Shown: positions 8,255-15,798, counted from the stretch's first letter. The stretch is DNA of 20,121 nucleotides from Acidimicrobiia bacterium (GCA_010030605.1 RHCK01000005.1:1-20121); one strand, 5' to 3'. Numbers and translations are program-made. Notes: generated by a model from the letters alone, not told the origin.

Positions 8255-9154
8255 TCAGTTGATATCGGACATCTTGGTGCGGGGTGTGGCCTTGGCCAGC
8301 AACCCGCGAATCACCGCGTCCATCTCGTGCGGATCGAGCGGCGGATTGGTGACGTGCGGTCCGCGAATCCAACCTTGGGCGATGCCGAGCAGGCTTCCGT
8401 TGGATTCGATCACCTGGCCGGTGACATCGGCCGACTGCGACGAGGCCAACCACGCGATGACCGGAGCGACCCACTCGGGGCCGAATCGCTCGAGCATTTC
8501 GGGCGGAAGACCGAGGTCTTCGGTGAGGCGAGTGAGTGCACCGGGAGCCACCGCGTTGCAGGTGACTCCGTATCGCGCCAACTCCTCGGCGGCGATCAGC
8601 GTGAAGGTGGCGATGCCGGCCTTGGCCGCTCCGTAGTTGCTCTGTCCGGGGTTGCCGTACAGACCGGAGACCGACGTGGTGTTGATGATGCGACCGTCGT
8701 TCTTCAAGCCTTCCTTGGCACGGTTGCGCCAGTACTCGGCGACCACGCGACTCGAAGCCCACGTGCCCTTGAGGTGCACCTTGATGACGGAGTCCCATTC
8801 CTCTTCCGACATCGAGAACAACATGCGGTCGCGCAGAATGCCGGCGTTGTTCACCACGACGTCGATGCCGCCGTAGGTGTCGATGGCCAGCTTCACCATG
8901 GCCTGGGCGTCGGCATACGAACTGGCGTCACCAAGGTGGGCGACGGCATCGCCGCCGGCGGCCTTGATCTCGTCGACGACGTCCTGTGCGGGGTTGCTTC
9001 CACCACTGGCCGAGCCGTCGCGTGCTCCGCCGAAGTCGTTGACCACGACCTTGGCTCCTTCGGCGGCCAGCAGCAACGCGTACTCGCGACCGATTCCTCG
9101 TCCGGCGCCGGTCACGGCGCAGATTCGACCTTCGCACATCTTGTTCTTCGTCAT
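8255..9154 (-). CDS. short-chain dehydrogenase/reductase
   Basis: 299 residues, classical SDR fold. The dinucleotide-binding motif TGAGRGIG lies at 15-22, NNAG at 102-105, and the catalytic set S161, Y174 and K178 in NTTSVSGLYGNPGQSNYGAAK. The VVVNDFGG stretch at 37-43, with a long loop after it, resembles the SDR domain of peroxisomal multifunctional enzyme 2 and bacterial 3-hydroxyacyl-CoA dehydrogenases. Oxidation of a hydroxyacyl-CoA or steroid-like alcohol is plausible but unproven. It is the last gene of the minus-strand run that begins with the LLM oxidoreductase, 26 bp after the TetR gene. The stop is six bases from the convergent isochorismatase-like gene. A second ATG five codons in is an alternative start. 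Confidence 0.88.
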   Translation of the reverse strand: MTKNKMCEGRICAVTGAGRGIGREYALLLAAEGAKVVVNDFGGARDGSASGGSNPAQDVVDEIKAAGGDAVAHLGDASSYADAQAMVKLAIDTYGGIDVVVNNAGILRDRMLFSMSEEEWDSVIKVHLKGTWASSRVVAEYWRNRAKEGLKNDGRIINTTSVSGLYGNPGQSNYGAAKAGIATFTLIAAEELARYGVTCNAVAPGALTRLTEDLGLPPEMLERFGPEWVAPVIAWLASSQSADVTGQVIESNGSLLGIAQGWIRGPHVTNPPLDPHEMDAVIRGLLAKATPRTKMSDIN

Positions 9155-9157
9155 GGT

Positions 9158-9175
9158 CGCACCTTAGAGGGTGCG
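9158..9175 (-). other. small stem-loop covering the SDR ribosome binding site
   Basis: On the minus strand CGCACC-CTCTAA-GGTGCG forms a perfect 6-bp stem with a 6-base loop between the TetR stop and the SDR start. The right arm contains AAGGTG, the only candidate ribosome binding site, three bases before the ATG region. It may limit SDR translation; a weak terminator is less likely because no T tract follows. Confidence 0.35.
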
Positions 9176-9180
9176 GTGCG

Positions 9181-9816
9181 TCAGCCCCGAACCGCCGTCC
9201 AAATGGTGAGTGCGGCTCGCTCGATCACGTCGTCGCGACGGGTGCGCCCGCTGTACAAGGCGCTGTACGACCACAGTCGTTCGAGCATGCTGATCATGGT
9301 GAGTCCGAACGTCTCCGGATCGTCGATGGGTCGGCCCGAGGCCTCGGCGAGTCGGCGGGAGAATTCACGACACACCCGCAAGTGTCCCTTCATGCCGGCC
9401 ACGCGAATCTCGTCGTCGTTCTGGGCCGCTTCGGTCCAGGCGAACGCGAACGCACCGTGCACGTCGAGGAACGAGAAGTAATTCGTCACCCATTCGGTCA
9501 GACCCTTGCGGGTGCGACCGAGTCGACCGAGTTCGTCGATGAGGTCGCCGGTGGCGCGCACGCTGTCGGCGCCGACGGCCACCAGCACGTCACGTTTGGT
9601 GGGGAAGTAGGTGTAGATCGATCCGCGCGAGATGTCGGCCACGCGGGCGATCTCGTCGATGGTGGTTCCGGCGTATCCGTTCGCCAGGAACACTCCGCGC
9701 GCACTCTCGATGATGCGCTCGACGGTTCGTTGCGCCTTGGGTCCGAGGTCGTCGCCCCGGCGCAGCGGGACATCGGTCGGAAAGCCGGTTTCGAGGGACT
9801 TGGATCGACGGTTCAT
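9181..9816 (-). CDS. TetR/AcrR-family transcriptional regulator
   Basis: 211 residues. The N-terminal DNA-binding domain contains ERIIESARGVFLANGYAG followed by the helix-turn-helix TTIDEIARVADISRGSIYTYF at about 51-71, ending in PTKRDVL. The divergent C-terminal ligand domain gives no clue to the effector. The gene sits inside the minus-strand run, 10 bp after the SnoaL-like gene and 26 bp before the SDR, so it probably regulates its own operon. The inverted repeats at 7486-7525 are candidate extra targets. The start ATG overlaps the stop of a five-codon mini-ORF that itself overlaps the previous stop, which suggests coupled translation. Confidence 0.9.
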   Translation of the reverse strand: MNRRSKSLETGFPTDVPLRRGDDLGPKAQRTVERIIESARGVFLANGYAGTTIDEIARVADISRGSIYTYFPTKRDVLVAVGADSVRATGDLIDELGRLGRTRKGLTEWVTNYFSFLDVHGAFAFAWTEAAQNDDEIRVAGMKGHLRVCREFSRRLAEASGRPIDDPETFGLTMISMLERLWSYSALYSGRTRRDDVIERAALTIWTAVRG

Positions 9817-9826
9817 GCGTTGGGCT

Positions 9827-10171
9827 TCATGGGATCAGTCGACCGTCCCAGTAGTCGCGTTGTTCGGCGATGCGTCCGTCGACGACGCGTCCGAACGAGA
9901 CACCGGGGATGTCGCCGGGTTGCATCGTCCACTCCATGGCGAAAGTGTCGCCGTCGCACACGTGCGAGTCCAAACGGAATCGACCGTCGGGGAACGAGGC
10001 GAAGGAAGCCTCGACGAAGCGACGCATCTTCTCGCTGCCTCGTGCTCCGTGCTTCATGGTCATGTCGCGAAAATCGATGTCGTCGGTGAACCACGTCATC
10101 ATTGCGTCGACGTCGCCCGTGCTCCACGCCGCGAGGTAGCGCTCGAAGAACGATCGATCGAACGACGTCAT
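9827..10171 (-). CDS. SnoaL-like / NTF2-fold protein
   Basis: 114 residues with the pattern of the SnoaL-like NTF2 fold. The first helix FFERYLAAWSTGDVDAMMTWFTDDIDFRD is followed by strands ending in GRVVDGRIAEQRDYWDGRLI. Such proteins bind small hydrophobic ligands and some act as cyclases, isomerases or epoxide hydrolases. The substrate here is unknown. The ATG overlaps the LLM oxidoreductase stop as ATGA, so the two are translationally coupled and probably work on the same pathway. Confidence 0.82.
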   Translation of the reverse strand: MTSFDRSFFERYLAAWSTGDVDAMMTWFTDDIDFRDMTMKHGARGSEKMRRFVEASFASFPDGRFRLDSHVCDGDTFAMEWTMQPGDIPGVSFGRVVDGRIAEQRDYWDGRLIP

Positions 10172-11067
10172 GGGTTCATGTAGGTCGCGGCGAAACCCTC
10201 GATGAATTCGGCCGCGGCCGGATGCGGCGCCGATGGTCCGGCGATGGCCAGTTGCGTGGTGCCGATGGCGGAGATTCGACCGATGAGGTCGCGATGACGT
10301 TCGACGTCACGACCGAGGTCGTGAATGGAATGGTCGGCGTATGGAATCATGATGGCCAACGAATCGAACCGGTCGCCCGCCAAATCGCGCAACACCTTCA
10401 AACGTTCCGCGACGTCCTCGGGCGTGCTGAGAATGGGAGAGCGAACGGTGGGTGCGATGGCGGCATCGCTCACCAATGGCATCCAGCCCTGTCCACTCGA
10501 CGCGATGCGCCGCAGTGTGAGGTTCGAGTTGCCACCGATCCAGATGGGAATCGGCTGCTGTACCGGACGCGGACGACCGATGATTCCGCGACAGTCGAAG
10601 TGTTTGCCGGCGAACGAGAAAGGTTCGCCCGACCAATGCATGGGCATCACGGCGAGCGCTTCGTCGAAGATCTCGTTGCGTTCGTCGAAATCGACGCCGA
10701 CGGCGAAGTACTCGGCCTTCAGATATCCGGTGCCAACCCCGAGGACGAAGCGTCCGTTCGAGAGTTTGTCGACGGTGGCCGCGGCTTTGGCGGTGATCAT
10801 CGGATTTCGGTACGGAAGCACCGAGATGTACGTGATGAGTCGGAGTCGACTGGTGACCGCCGCGACGTGCGACAACGCGACGAACGGATCGAGGCTCTGA
10901 TGACCACCGGCCTCCAACCATTTGGCGGTGGGCGCCGGATGTTCGGTGAACGCGAAACCGTGCCATCCGTATCGTTCGGCGCGCGTGGCGAGATCACTCA
11001 CGTCGCCGGCGTCGAGCATGTCGCCGTCGAGGCCGTGCAGGTCGGGATATTGGAACACGAACTCCAC
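10168..11067 (-). CDS. luciferase-like (LLM class) F420-dependent oxidoreductase
   Basis: About 299 residues of a bacterial-luciferase-type TIM barrel: EHPAPTAKWLEAGGHQSLDPFVALSHVAAVTSRL, YRNPMITAKAAATVDKLSNGRFVLGVGTGY and RPVQQPIPIWIGGNS. These are typical of actinobacterial LLM enzymes that use coenzyme F420 (some use FMN). Cofactor and substrate are inferred from the family. I place the start at the GTG ending at 11067 because GAGGAGG at 11073-11079 is then an ideal ribosome binding site. An ATG at 11085 would put that site inside the coding region. It is the first gene of the LLM-SnoaL-TetR-SDR run and is divergent from tsaE across a short gap. Confidence 0.85.
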   Translation of the reverse strand: MEFVFQYPDLHGLDGDMLDAGDVSDLATRAERYGWHGFAFTEHPAPTAKWLEAGGHQSLDPFVALSHVAAVTSRLRLITYISVLPYRNPMITAKAAATVDKLSNGRFVLGVGTGYLKAEYFAVGVDFDERNEIFDEALAVMPMHWSGEPFSFAGKHFDCRGIIGRPRPVQQPIPIWIGGNSNLTLRRIASSGQGWMPLVSDAAIAPTVRSPILSTPEDVAERLKVLRDLAGDRFDSLAIMIPYADHSIHDLGRDVERHRDLIGRISAIGTTQLAIAGPSAPHPAAAEFIEGFAATYMNP

Positions 11068-11138
11068 GGGCACCTCCTCGGTCATCGATGGTGGATGTCG
11101 GCGAGATGACCCTATCTATTCGATCCGTGGGTCGTCGG

Positions 11139-11144
11139 TAGGCT
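11139..11144 (+). promoter_or_regulatory. -10 box of a probable leaderless promoter for tsaE
   Basis: TAGGCT ends six bases before the GTG start at 11151, and there is no Shine-Dalgarno sequence. This promoter would restart transcription of the t6A block after the minus-strand island. Confidence 0.5.
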
Positions 11145-11150
11145 CGATTC

Positions 11151-11639
11151 GTGATCTCCCTGCACGTTCGTTCGGTCGCCGACACCCATGCGGTGGCCTC
11201 GGCGCTGGCGCAATTGGCGCGCACCGGAGACGTGATCATCCTCGCTGGCGAGATGGGTGCGGGCAAGACCGCTTTCGCTCAGGGCTTCGCCGATGCTCTC
11301 GGGGTGGACGAGCCCGTGACCAGTCCCACGTTCACCTTGGTGCACACCTACGACTCGGGACGCGTGAACCTGCATCATGCCGACTTGTATCGGCTCGATC
11401 GCATGAGCGAGGTGGCCGATCTGGCCCTGGCCGAACTGGTCGAGGGCGACGGGATTCTGTTGGTGGAGTGGGGTGACGTTGCCGCATCGATGCTCGGCGA
11501 CCATCTCGAATTGCGCCTGCAACACGATGACGACGACGAGAACTCCCGACGGATCGTGGTGCGTGGTGTCGGTCGTGGTTGGGCGGCCCGCTGGGAACGC
11601 GTCGAGGCCGCGGTCGCACCGTGGCGGGTCGAGGGTTGA
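11151..11639 (+). CDS. tsaE: tRNA N6-threonylcarbamoyladenosine biosynthesis ATPase TsaE
   Basis: ATPase that, with TsaB and TsaD, transfers the threonylcarbamoyl group to A37 of ANN-decoding tRNAs. It has 162 residues. The Walker A motif is GEMGAGKT at 33-40, followed by the family motif VTSPTFTLVHTY, then HHADLYRL and the Walker B-like ILLVEWGD. The GTG start is supported by the leaderless -10 box and by the family N-terminus. Four bases separate its stop from tsaB. Confidence 0.93.
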   Translation: MISLHVRSVADTHAVASALAQLARTGDVIILAGEMGAGKTAFAQGFADALGVDEPVTSPTFTLVHTYDSGRVNLHHADLYRLDRMSEVADLALAELVEGDGILLVEWGDVAASMLGDHLELRLQHDDDDENSRRIVVRGVGRGWAARWERVEAAVAPWRVEG

Positions 11640-11643
11640 CGTC

Positions 11644-12351
11644 GTGTTGATCCTCGGCATCGAAACCGCCACCGAGCGGGTGAGTGTGGCCATCGGTGGC
11701 CACGAGGGAGTGCTCGGCATGTTCGAGGTCACCCGCGGTCGACGTCACGCCGAGACCCTCACGCCGGCGATCGACTTCGTGTGTCGCCAGGCCGACGTCA
11801 CCCTCGACGAGATTTCGGTGGTGGCGGTCGACGTTGGTCCGGGTTTGTTCACCGGGATGCGAGTCGGACTGGCCGCGGGCAAAGCCATCGCGCAGGCGTT
11901 GCGTGTTCCCATGATCGCCATCTCGAGTCTCGACCTGTTGGCGTACCCGTTGCGTCGCACCGACAAGGTGATCGCCGCCGTCATCGACGCGCGCAAGGGC
12001 GAGATCTTCCACGCCTTGTATCGCCAGGTCCCCGGTGGCATCCAACGCGTGAGCGAACCCACCGCCGGTCGCGTCGACGATCTCATCGCCGATCTTCTGG
12101 CGCGCAGTCAGGAAGTGGTGTGCGTGGGTGACGGCGCCATCCGATATCGCGACGAGATCTCGGCCGGCTATCGGGTGGAGATCGCCGAACAGTTCTTCGC
12201 CTATCCGAGTTCGGCGCCACTGGTGCAGTTGGCCCACGCCAAGGCACTGCGCGAGGAATGGGTGAACCCGTGGGAAGTGGAGGCCTTGTATCTCCGCAAA
12301 CCCGACGCCGAGATCAATTGGTCCACGCGCAACGACGGGAAGACGTCATGA
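11644..12351 (+). CDS. tsaB: tRNA threonylcarbamoyladenosine biosynthesis protein TsaB
   Basis: Non-catalytic ASKHA-fold partner of TsaD in t6A synthesis. It has 235 residues. The N-terminal LILGIETATERVSVAIG and VVAVDVGPGLFTGMRVGLAAGKAIAQAL are family hallmarks. The GTG at 11644 follows GAGGG at 11631-11635, which lies inside the tsaE end. The stop overlaps the rimI start as ATGA. Confidence 0.92.
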   Translation: MLILGIETATERVSVAIGGHEGVLGMFEVTRGRRHAETLTPAIDFVCRQADVTLDEISVVAVDVGPGLFTGMRVGLAAGKAIAQALRVPMIAISSLDLLAYPLRRTDKVIAAVIDARKGEIFHALYRQVPGGIQRVSEPTAGRVDDLIADLLARSQEVVCVGDGAIRYRDEISAGYRVEIAEQFFAYPSSAPLVQLAHAKALREEWVNPWEVEALYLRKPDAEINWSTRNDGKTS

Positions 12352-12893
12352 GCATCGTCTCGCGACTGTTGAACACCTCGTCGGGTTCTTCCGATGCGTT
12401 CGAGATCGTCCCGATGCGGCGTCGTCATGTGAAGGCGATCCTCGCCATCGAGGAACGCATTTATCCCAAGCCCTGGACCGCCGGTGTGTTCAACAGCGAG
12501 ATCGATATGGCGCGACGCGACGAGCGTCATTATGTGGTCGGAACGGTGGGCGCCGAGTTGGTGGCCTACGGAGGATTGATGTTCGCCGTCGACGAGGCGC
12601 ACATCACGAACATCGCCGTGGCCCCCGAGTTCCAACGCCGCGGTCACGCGCGTCGGCTGTTGCTGCATCTGGCGAACGTCGCGGTGGAGCGGGGTTTCTC
12701 CGCGCTCACGCTCGAGGTGCGCGTGAGCAACACCGCGGCGCAGGCGATGTATCGGCAGTTCGGCTTCGCGCCGGCCGGTGTTCGTCAGCGCTACTACGAG
12801 AACTCCGAAGATGCGTTGGTGATGTGGGTGCACGACATCGATTCGCCCGAATACCGAGCTCGCTTGGATGCTCTGGCCGGAGTGACGTCATGA
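12348..12893 (+). CDS. rimI: GNAT acetyltransferase RimI (ribosomal protein bS18 alanine N-acetyltransferase)
   Basis: Uses acetyl-CoA to acetylate protein N-termini; the E. coli homologue modifies ribosomal protein S18. It has 181 residues. ITNIAVAPEFQRRGHARRLL contains the acetyl-CoA pyrophosphate loop RRGHAR, and LEVRVSNTAAQAMYRQFGF is the motif-B region. There is an extra N-terminal stretch of about 25 residues before FEIVPMRRRHVKAI. It is embedded between tsaB and tsaD with ATGA overlaps on both sides, as in other actinobacteria. The real substrate may differ from S18. Confidence 0.9.
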   Translation: MSIVSRLLNTSSGSSDAFEIVPMRRRHVKAILAIEERIYPKPWTAGVFNSEIDMARRDERHYVVGTVGAELVAYGGLMFAVDEAHITNIAVAPEFQRRGHARRLLLHLANVAVERGFSALTLEVRVSNTAAQAMYRQFGFAPAGVRQRYYENSEDALVMWVHDIDSPEYRARLDALAGVTS

Positions 12894-13939
12894 GCACCAC
12901 CGGCAAGCACCTGCGACCCATCGACGATTCCACCGTGGTTCTGGCCATCGAAACCAGTTGCGACGAGACCGCGGCGTCGTTGGTGATGGGCGGAGTCGAC
13001 GTTCTGTCGAGCGTGGTGAGTTCGCAAATCGATCTGCACGCGCAATACGGCGGAGTGGTGCCCGAGATCGCCGGTCGAGCGCACCTCGATCTTCTGAATC
13101 CGGTGGTGGCTCGCGCCATCGTGGAGTCCGGTGTGGATGAAACGCGCATCGACGCGGTTGCTGCCACGCACGGGCCCGGTCTGATCGGTGCGTTGTTGGT
13201 GGGTGTCTCCGCGGCGAAGTCGTTGGCGCTCACGTGGGACGTTCCGTACATCGGTGTCAATCACCTCGAAGCCCACTTGTACGCCGGTCTCCTTGAGAAG
13301 CCCGATCTCGAGATGCCGTTGGTGGTGTTGTTGGTGTCGGGTGGTCACACGATGTTGATCGAGATGCGCAACCACGGCGAGTATCGCTTGCTCGGTCGCA
13401 CCATCGACGACGCGGCGGGTGAGGCCTTCGACAAGGTCGCGCGATTCCTCGACCTCGGTTATCCGGGCGGCCCGGCCGTCGATGCCATCGCGCGCGAGGG
13501 TGATCCGAACGCCATCGACTTCCCTCGCGCCATGCGCAACGAAGGTCTGGATTTCAGTTTCAGCGGTCTCAAGACATCGGTCATCAACTTCGTGCGCAAG
13601 AACCCCGCGGTGCGCACCGCCGACGTGGCCGCGTCGTTCCAAGCCGCGGTGGTCGACGTGTTGGTGCACAAGACACGGCGCGCCGCCGAACAGGTGGGCG
13701 CCAAGGGTGTTGTGTTGGGTGGAGGAGTGGCCGCCAATTCTTTGCTGCGCGATCGGTTCGCGGCGATGTGCGCCGACGACGGGCGCGCGTGTCTGGTGCC
13801 CAGTCGGGCCATGTGCACCGACAACGCGGCCATGATCGGTGCGGCGGCGTGGTATCGCTTGCGCAGTGATGGCGCGACGTCGCTCGACACCGGCGCGTTC
13901 CCCAATCTCCGTCTTCCGCTCATCGAAGGATCATGGTGA
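12890..13939 (+). CDS. tsaD: tRNA N6-adenosine threonylcarbamoyltransferase TsaD
   Basis: Catalytic subunit of t6A synthesis, an ASKHA-fold metalloprotein. It has 349 residues. VLAIETSCDETAASLV starts the first lobe, THGPGLIGALLVG follows, and VNHLEAH supplies the metal ligands H125 and H129. LLVSGGHTML and FSFSGLKTSV follow, and VVLGGGVAANSLLR begins the C-terminal nucleotide region. The start overlaps the rimI stop as ATGA. The last codons TGG-TGA lie in the first copy of a 14-bp tandem duplication that also holds the dus start. Confidence 0.95.
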   Translation: MSTTGKHLRPIDDSTVVLAIETSCDETAASLVMGGVDVLSSVVSSQIDLHAQYGGVVPEIAGRAHLDLLNPVVARAIVESGVDETRIDAVAATHGPGLIGALLVGVSAAKSLALTWDVPYIGVNHLEAHLYAGLLEKPDLEMPLVVLLVSGGHTMLIEMRNHGEYRLLGRTIDDAAGEAFDKVARFLDLGYPGGPAVDAIAREGDPNAIDFPRAMRNEGLDFSFSGLKTSVINFVRKNPAVRTADVAASFQAAVVDVLVHKTRRAAEQVGAKGVVLGGGVAANSLLRDRFAAMCADDGRACLVPSRAMCTDNAAMIGAAAWYRLRSDGATSLDTGAFPNLRLPLIEGSW

Positions 13940-13954
13940 ATCGATCATGGTGAA
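13929..13954 (+). repeat. 14-bp-period tandem duplication at the tsaD-dus junction
   Basis: GATCATGGTGAA occurs at 13929-13940 and again at 13943-13954. The first copy encodes the tsaD stop and an ATG at 13933 placed just after GAAGGA, but that ATG now opens only a six-codon ORF ending at 13953. The second copy supplies the ATG (13947) that opens dus. Confidence 0.75.
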
Positions 13955-15110
13955 CACGACGTTGCGCATCGGTCCGCTCGAGTTGCCGTCGCCCGTGGTT
14001 CTGGCACCCATGGCCGGAGTCACCAACGCGCCCTTTCGTTCGTTGTGCCGCGAGTTCGCTCCGGGTTTGTTGTACGTCAACGAAATGGTGATGGCCACGG
14101 CGTTGGTGCACGGCAGCGCCAAGACCGAGCGCATGGTCACGTTCGCTCCGGGTGAGTCGCCGCGCAGTCTGCAGTTGTACGGCAGCGATCCGCGCATGTT
14201 GAGCGAAGCGGTGAAGCGCTTGGGCGGAGCGGGCGCGGTCGATCACATCGACATGAACTTCGGCTGTCCGGCGGCCAAAGTCACGCGCAAAGGTGGCGGC
14301 GCGGCGGTGCCGGCGAAGCCCAATTTGTTGCGCGCCATCATGTCGGCCGCGGTCGAAGCGGCGGCTCCGTACGGAATCCCGGTGACGGCCAAGTTCCGCA
14401 AGGGAATCGACGACGATCTCATCACGTATTTGGAAACCGGTCGCATCGCCGTCGACACCGGCATCGCCGCGATCGCCTTGCACGCGCGCACCGCCCAACA
14501 GCACTACAGCGGTGAGGCCGATTGGGATGCCATCGCGGCACTCAAACACGAAGTTCGTTCCATCCCCGTGCTCGGCAACGGCGATATCTGGACCGCCGAC
14601 GATGCATTGCGCATGGTGGCTCACACCGGGTGCGACGGTGTGGTGGTGGGGCGCGGTTGCTTGGGTCGTCCGTGGTTGTTCGGTGATCTGGTGGACGCCT
14701 TCGCCGGTCGTCAAGTGGCACCGCCGCGCCGACTCGGCTTCGTGGTCGAGGTCATGAAGCGCCACGTGCGCGCGCTCGATGTTCACTTCGGCACCGACAC
14801 ATCGGGGAGCGCGCGCGGAGTGCGCGACTTCCGCAAGCACGTGTCGTGGTATCTCACCGGTTTCCCCGTGGGTGGCGACATTCGGCATCGGTTGGCCACC
14901 ACGTCCACGGTCGACGAGGTCGACCGTTTGCTCGACGAGATGCTGGACACGCACGGGACGGAACTATCGGTGGTCGATGGTGGCGAACGCATTCGTCGCG
15001 GCAAGACGAGCGGCCCCATTCGCGTGGCGTTGCCCGACGGCTATCTCGATCATCTCGACGACATGACCGTTCCGTGCGACGACGACGTGATGGCGTTGTC
15101 GGGAGGCTGA
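13947..15110 (+). CDS. dus: tRNA-dihydrouridine synthase
   Basis: FMN enzyme that reduces uridines in tRNA D loops using NADPH. It has 387 residues and a TIM barrel starting with LPSPVVLAPMAGVTNAPFRSL. DMNFGCPAAKVTRKGGGAA carries the catalytic cysteine C107, and ALHARTAQQHYSGEADW and VVGRGCLGRPWLF complete the FMN site. The order and length fit bacterial DusB-type enzymes. The ATG at 13947 matches the family N-terminus; its ribosome binding site seems to be the GAAGGA 16 bases upstream, or reinitiation after the mini-ORF. maf follows after four bases. Confidence 0.93.
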   Translation: MVNTTLRIGPLELPSPVVLAPMAGVTNAPFRSLCREFAPGLLYVNEMVMATALVHGSAKTERMVTFAPGESPRSLQLYGSDPRMLSEAVKRLGGAGAVDHIDMNFGCPAAKVTRKGGGAAVPAKPNLLRAIMSAAVEAAAPYGIPVTAKFRKGIDDDLITYLETGRIAVDTGIAAIALHARTAQQHYSGEADWDAIAALKHEVRSIPVLGNGDIWTADDALRMVAHTGCDGVVVGRGCLGRPWLFGDLVDAFAGRQVAPPRRLGFVVEVMKRHVRALDVHFGTDTSGSARGVRDFRKHVSWYLTGFPVGGDIRHRLATTSTVDEVDRLLDEMLDTHGTELSVVDGGERIRRGKTSGPIRVALPDGYLDHLDDMTVPCDDDVMALSGG

Positions 15111-15114
15111 ACTC

Positions 15115-15729
15115 GTGACCGGGTCGAGAGTGGTGTTGGGCTCCGGTTCGCCGCGACGATTGGAATTGCTGCGCGCGATCGGCGTCGAACCGCGCGTGGT
15201 GTCTCCCGACATCGACGAGTCGGCGTTGCCGAACGAGCGTCCGGTGGACTACGTGCGTCGACTGGCGTCAGCGAAGTTGGATGCGGTCATGCGCGAGGTG
15301 GGAGCCGTCTCGGTGGGGGCGGTGGTGATCGCGGCCGACACCACGGTCGAGATCGATGGCCAGATTTTGGGCAAGCCGGTCGACGATGCCGAGGCCATGG
15401 CGATGTTGATGCGGTTGCGCGGCCGCGAGCATCGAGTGCACACCGGATTCGCCGTGGCGGTGGCCGGCCCCGGTTGTCGCGGCGTGGATTGGGACGGCCA
15501 CGTGGATGTGGTGACGAGCACCGTGGTGTTCCGCGAGGTGCCCATCGTCGACCTCATTGCGTACGTGGATTCGGGCGAGCCTCGCGACAAAGCCGGGGCC
15601 TACGCGATCCAGGGCGGAGCCGCCGGGTTCGTCGAGCGCCTGGACGGCGACCTCGACGCCGTGATCGGCCTGCCGGTGGCCCGGGTGGCGTCGGTGGCCG
15701 CGTCCCTCGGCGCCCCCCTCCACCCCTGA
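15115..15729 (+). CDS. maf: Maf-family nucleotide pyrophosphatase
   Basis: Hydrolyses non-canonical or excess nucleoside triphosphates to monophosphates; family members also influence septum formation. It has 204 residues. LGSGSPRRLELL is the N-terminal signature, VVIAADTTVEIDGQILGKP contains the catalytic D75, and DKAGAYAIQGGAAGF is the C-terminal signature. The GTG has GGGAGG eight bases upstream, inside the end of dus. From about base 15590 to the stop, codons become markedly more C-ending (no TTG leucine codons), unlike the first part of the gene. A perfect 49-nt palindrome follows one base after the stop. Confidence 0.92.
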   Translation: MTGSRVVLGSGSPRRLELLRAIGVEPRVVSPDIDESALPNERPVDYVRRLASAKLDAVMREVGAVSVGAVVIAADTTVEIDGQILGKPVDDAEAMAMLMRLRGREHRVHTGFAVAVAGPGCRGVDWDGHVDVVTSTVVFREVPIVDLIAYVDSGEPRDKAGAYAIQGGAAGFVERLDGDLDAVIGLPVARVASVAASLGAPLHP

Positions 15730-15730
15730 G

Positions 15731-15779
15731 GTTCTGGGTCGGTAAACGGACGCAATGCGTCCGTTTACCGACCCAGAAC
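15731..15779. repeat. perfect 49-nt palindrome (24-bp arms, 1-nt centre)
   Basis: The left arm begins GTTCTGGGTCGGTAAACGG and the right arm is its exact complement, ending at 15779, with a single A at 15755. There is no T tract on either strand, so it is not a textbook intrinsic terminator. It lies between the maf stop and the groES control region. It may act as a two-way hairpin terminator or insulator, or be one copy of a dispersed palindromic element. Confidence 0.9.
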
Positions 15780-15798
15780 GCCGACCGACATGCGGGGG

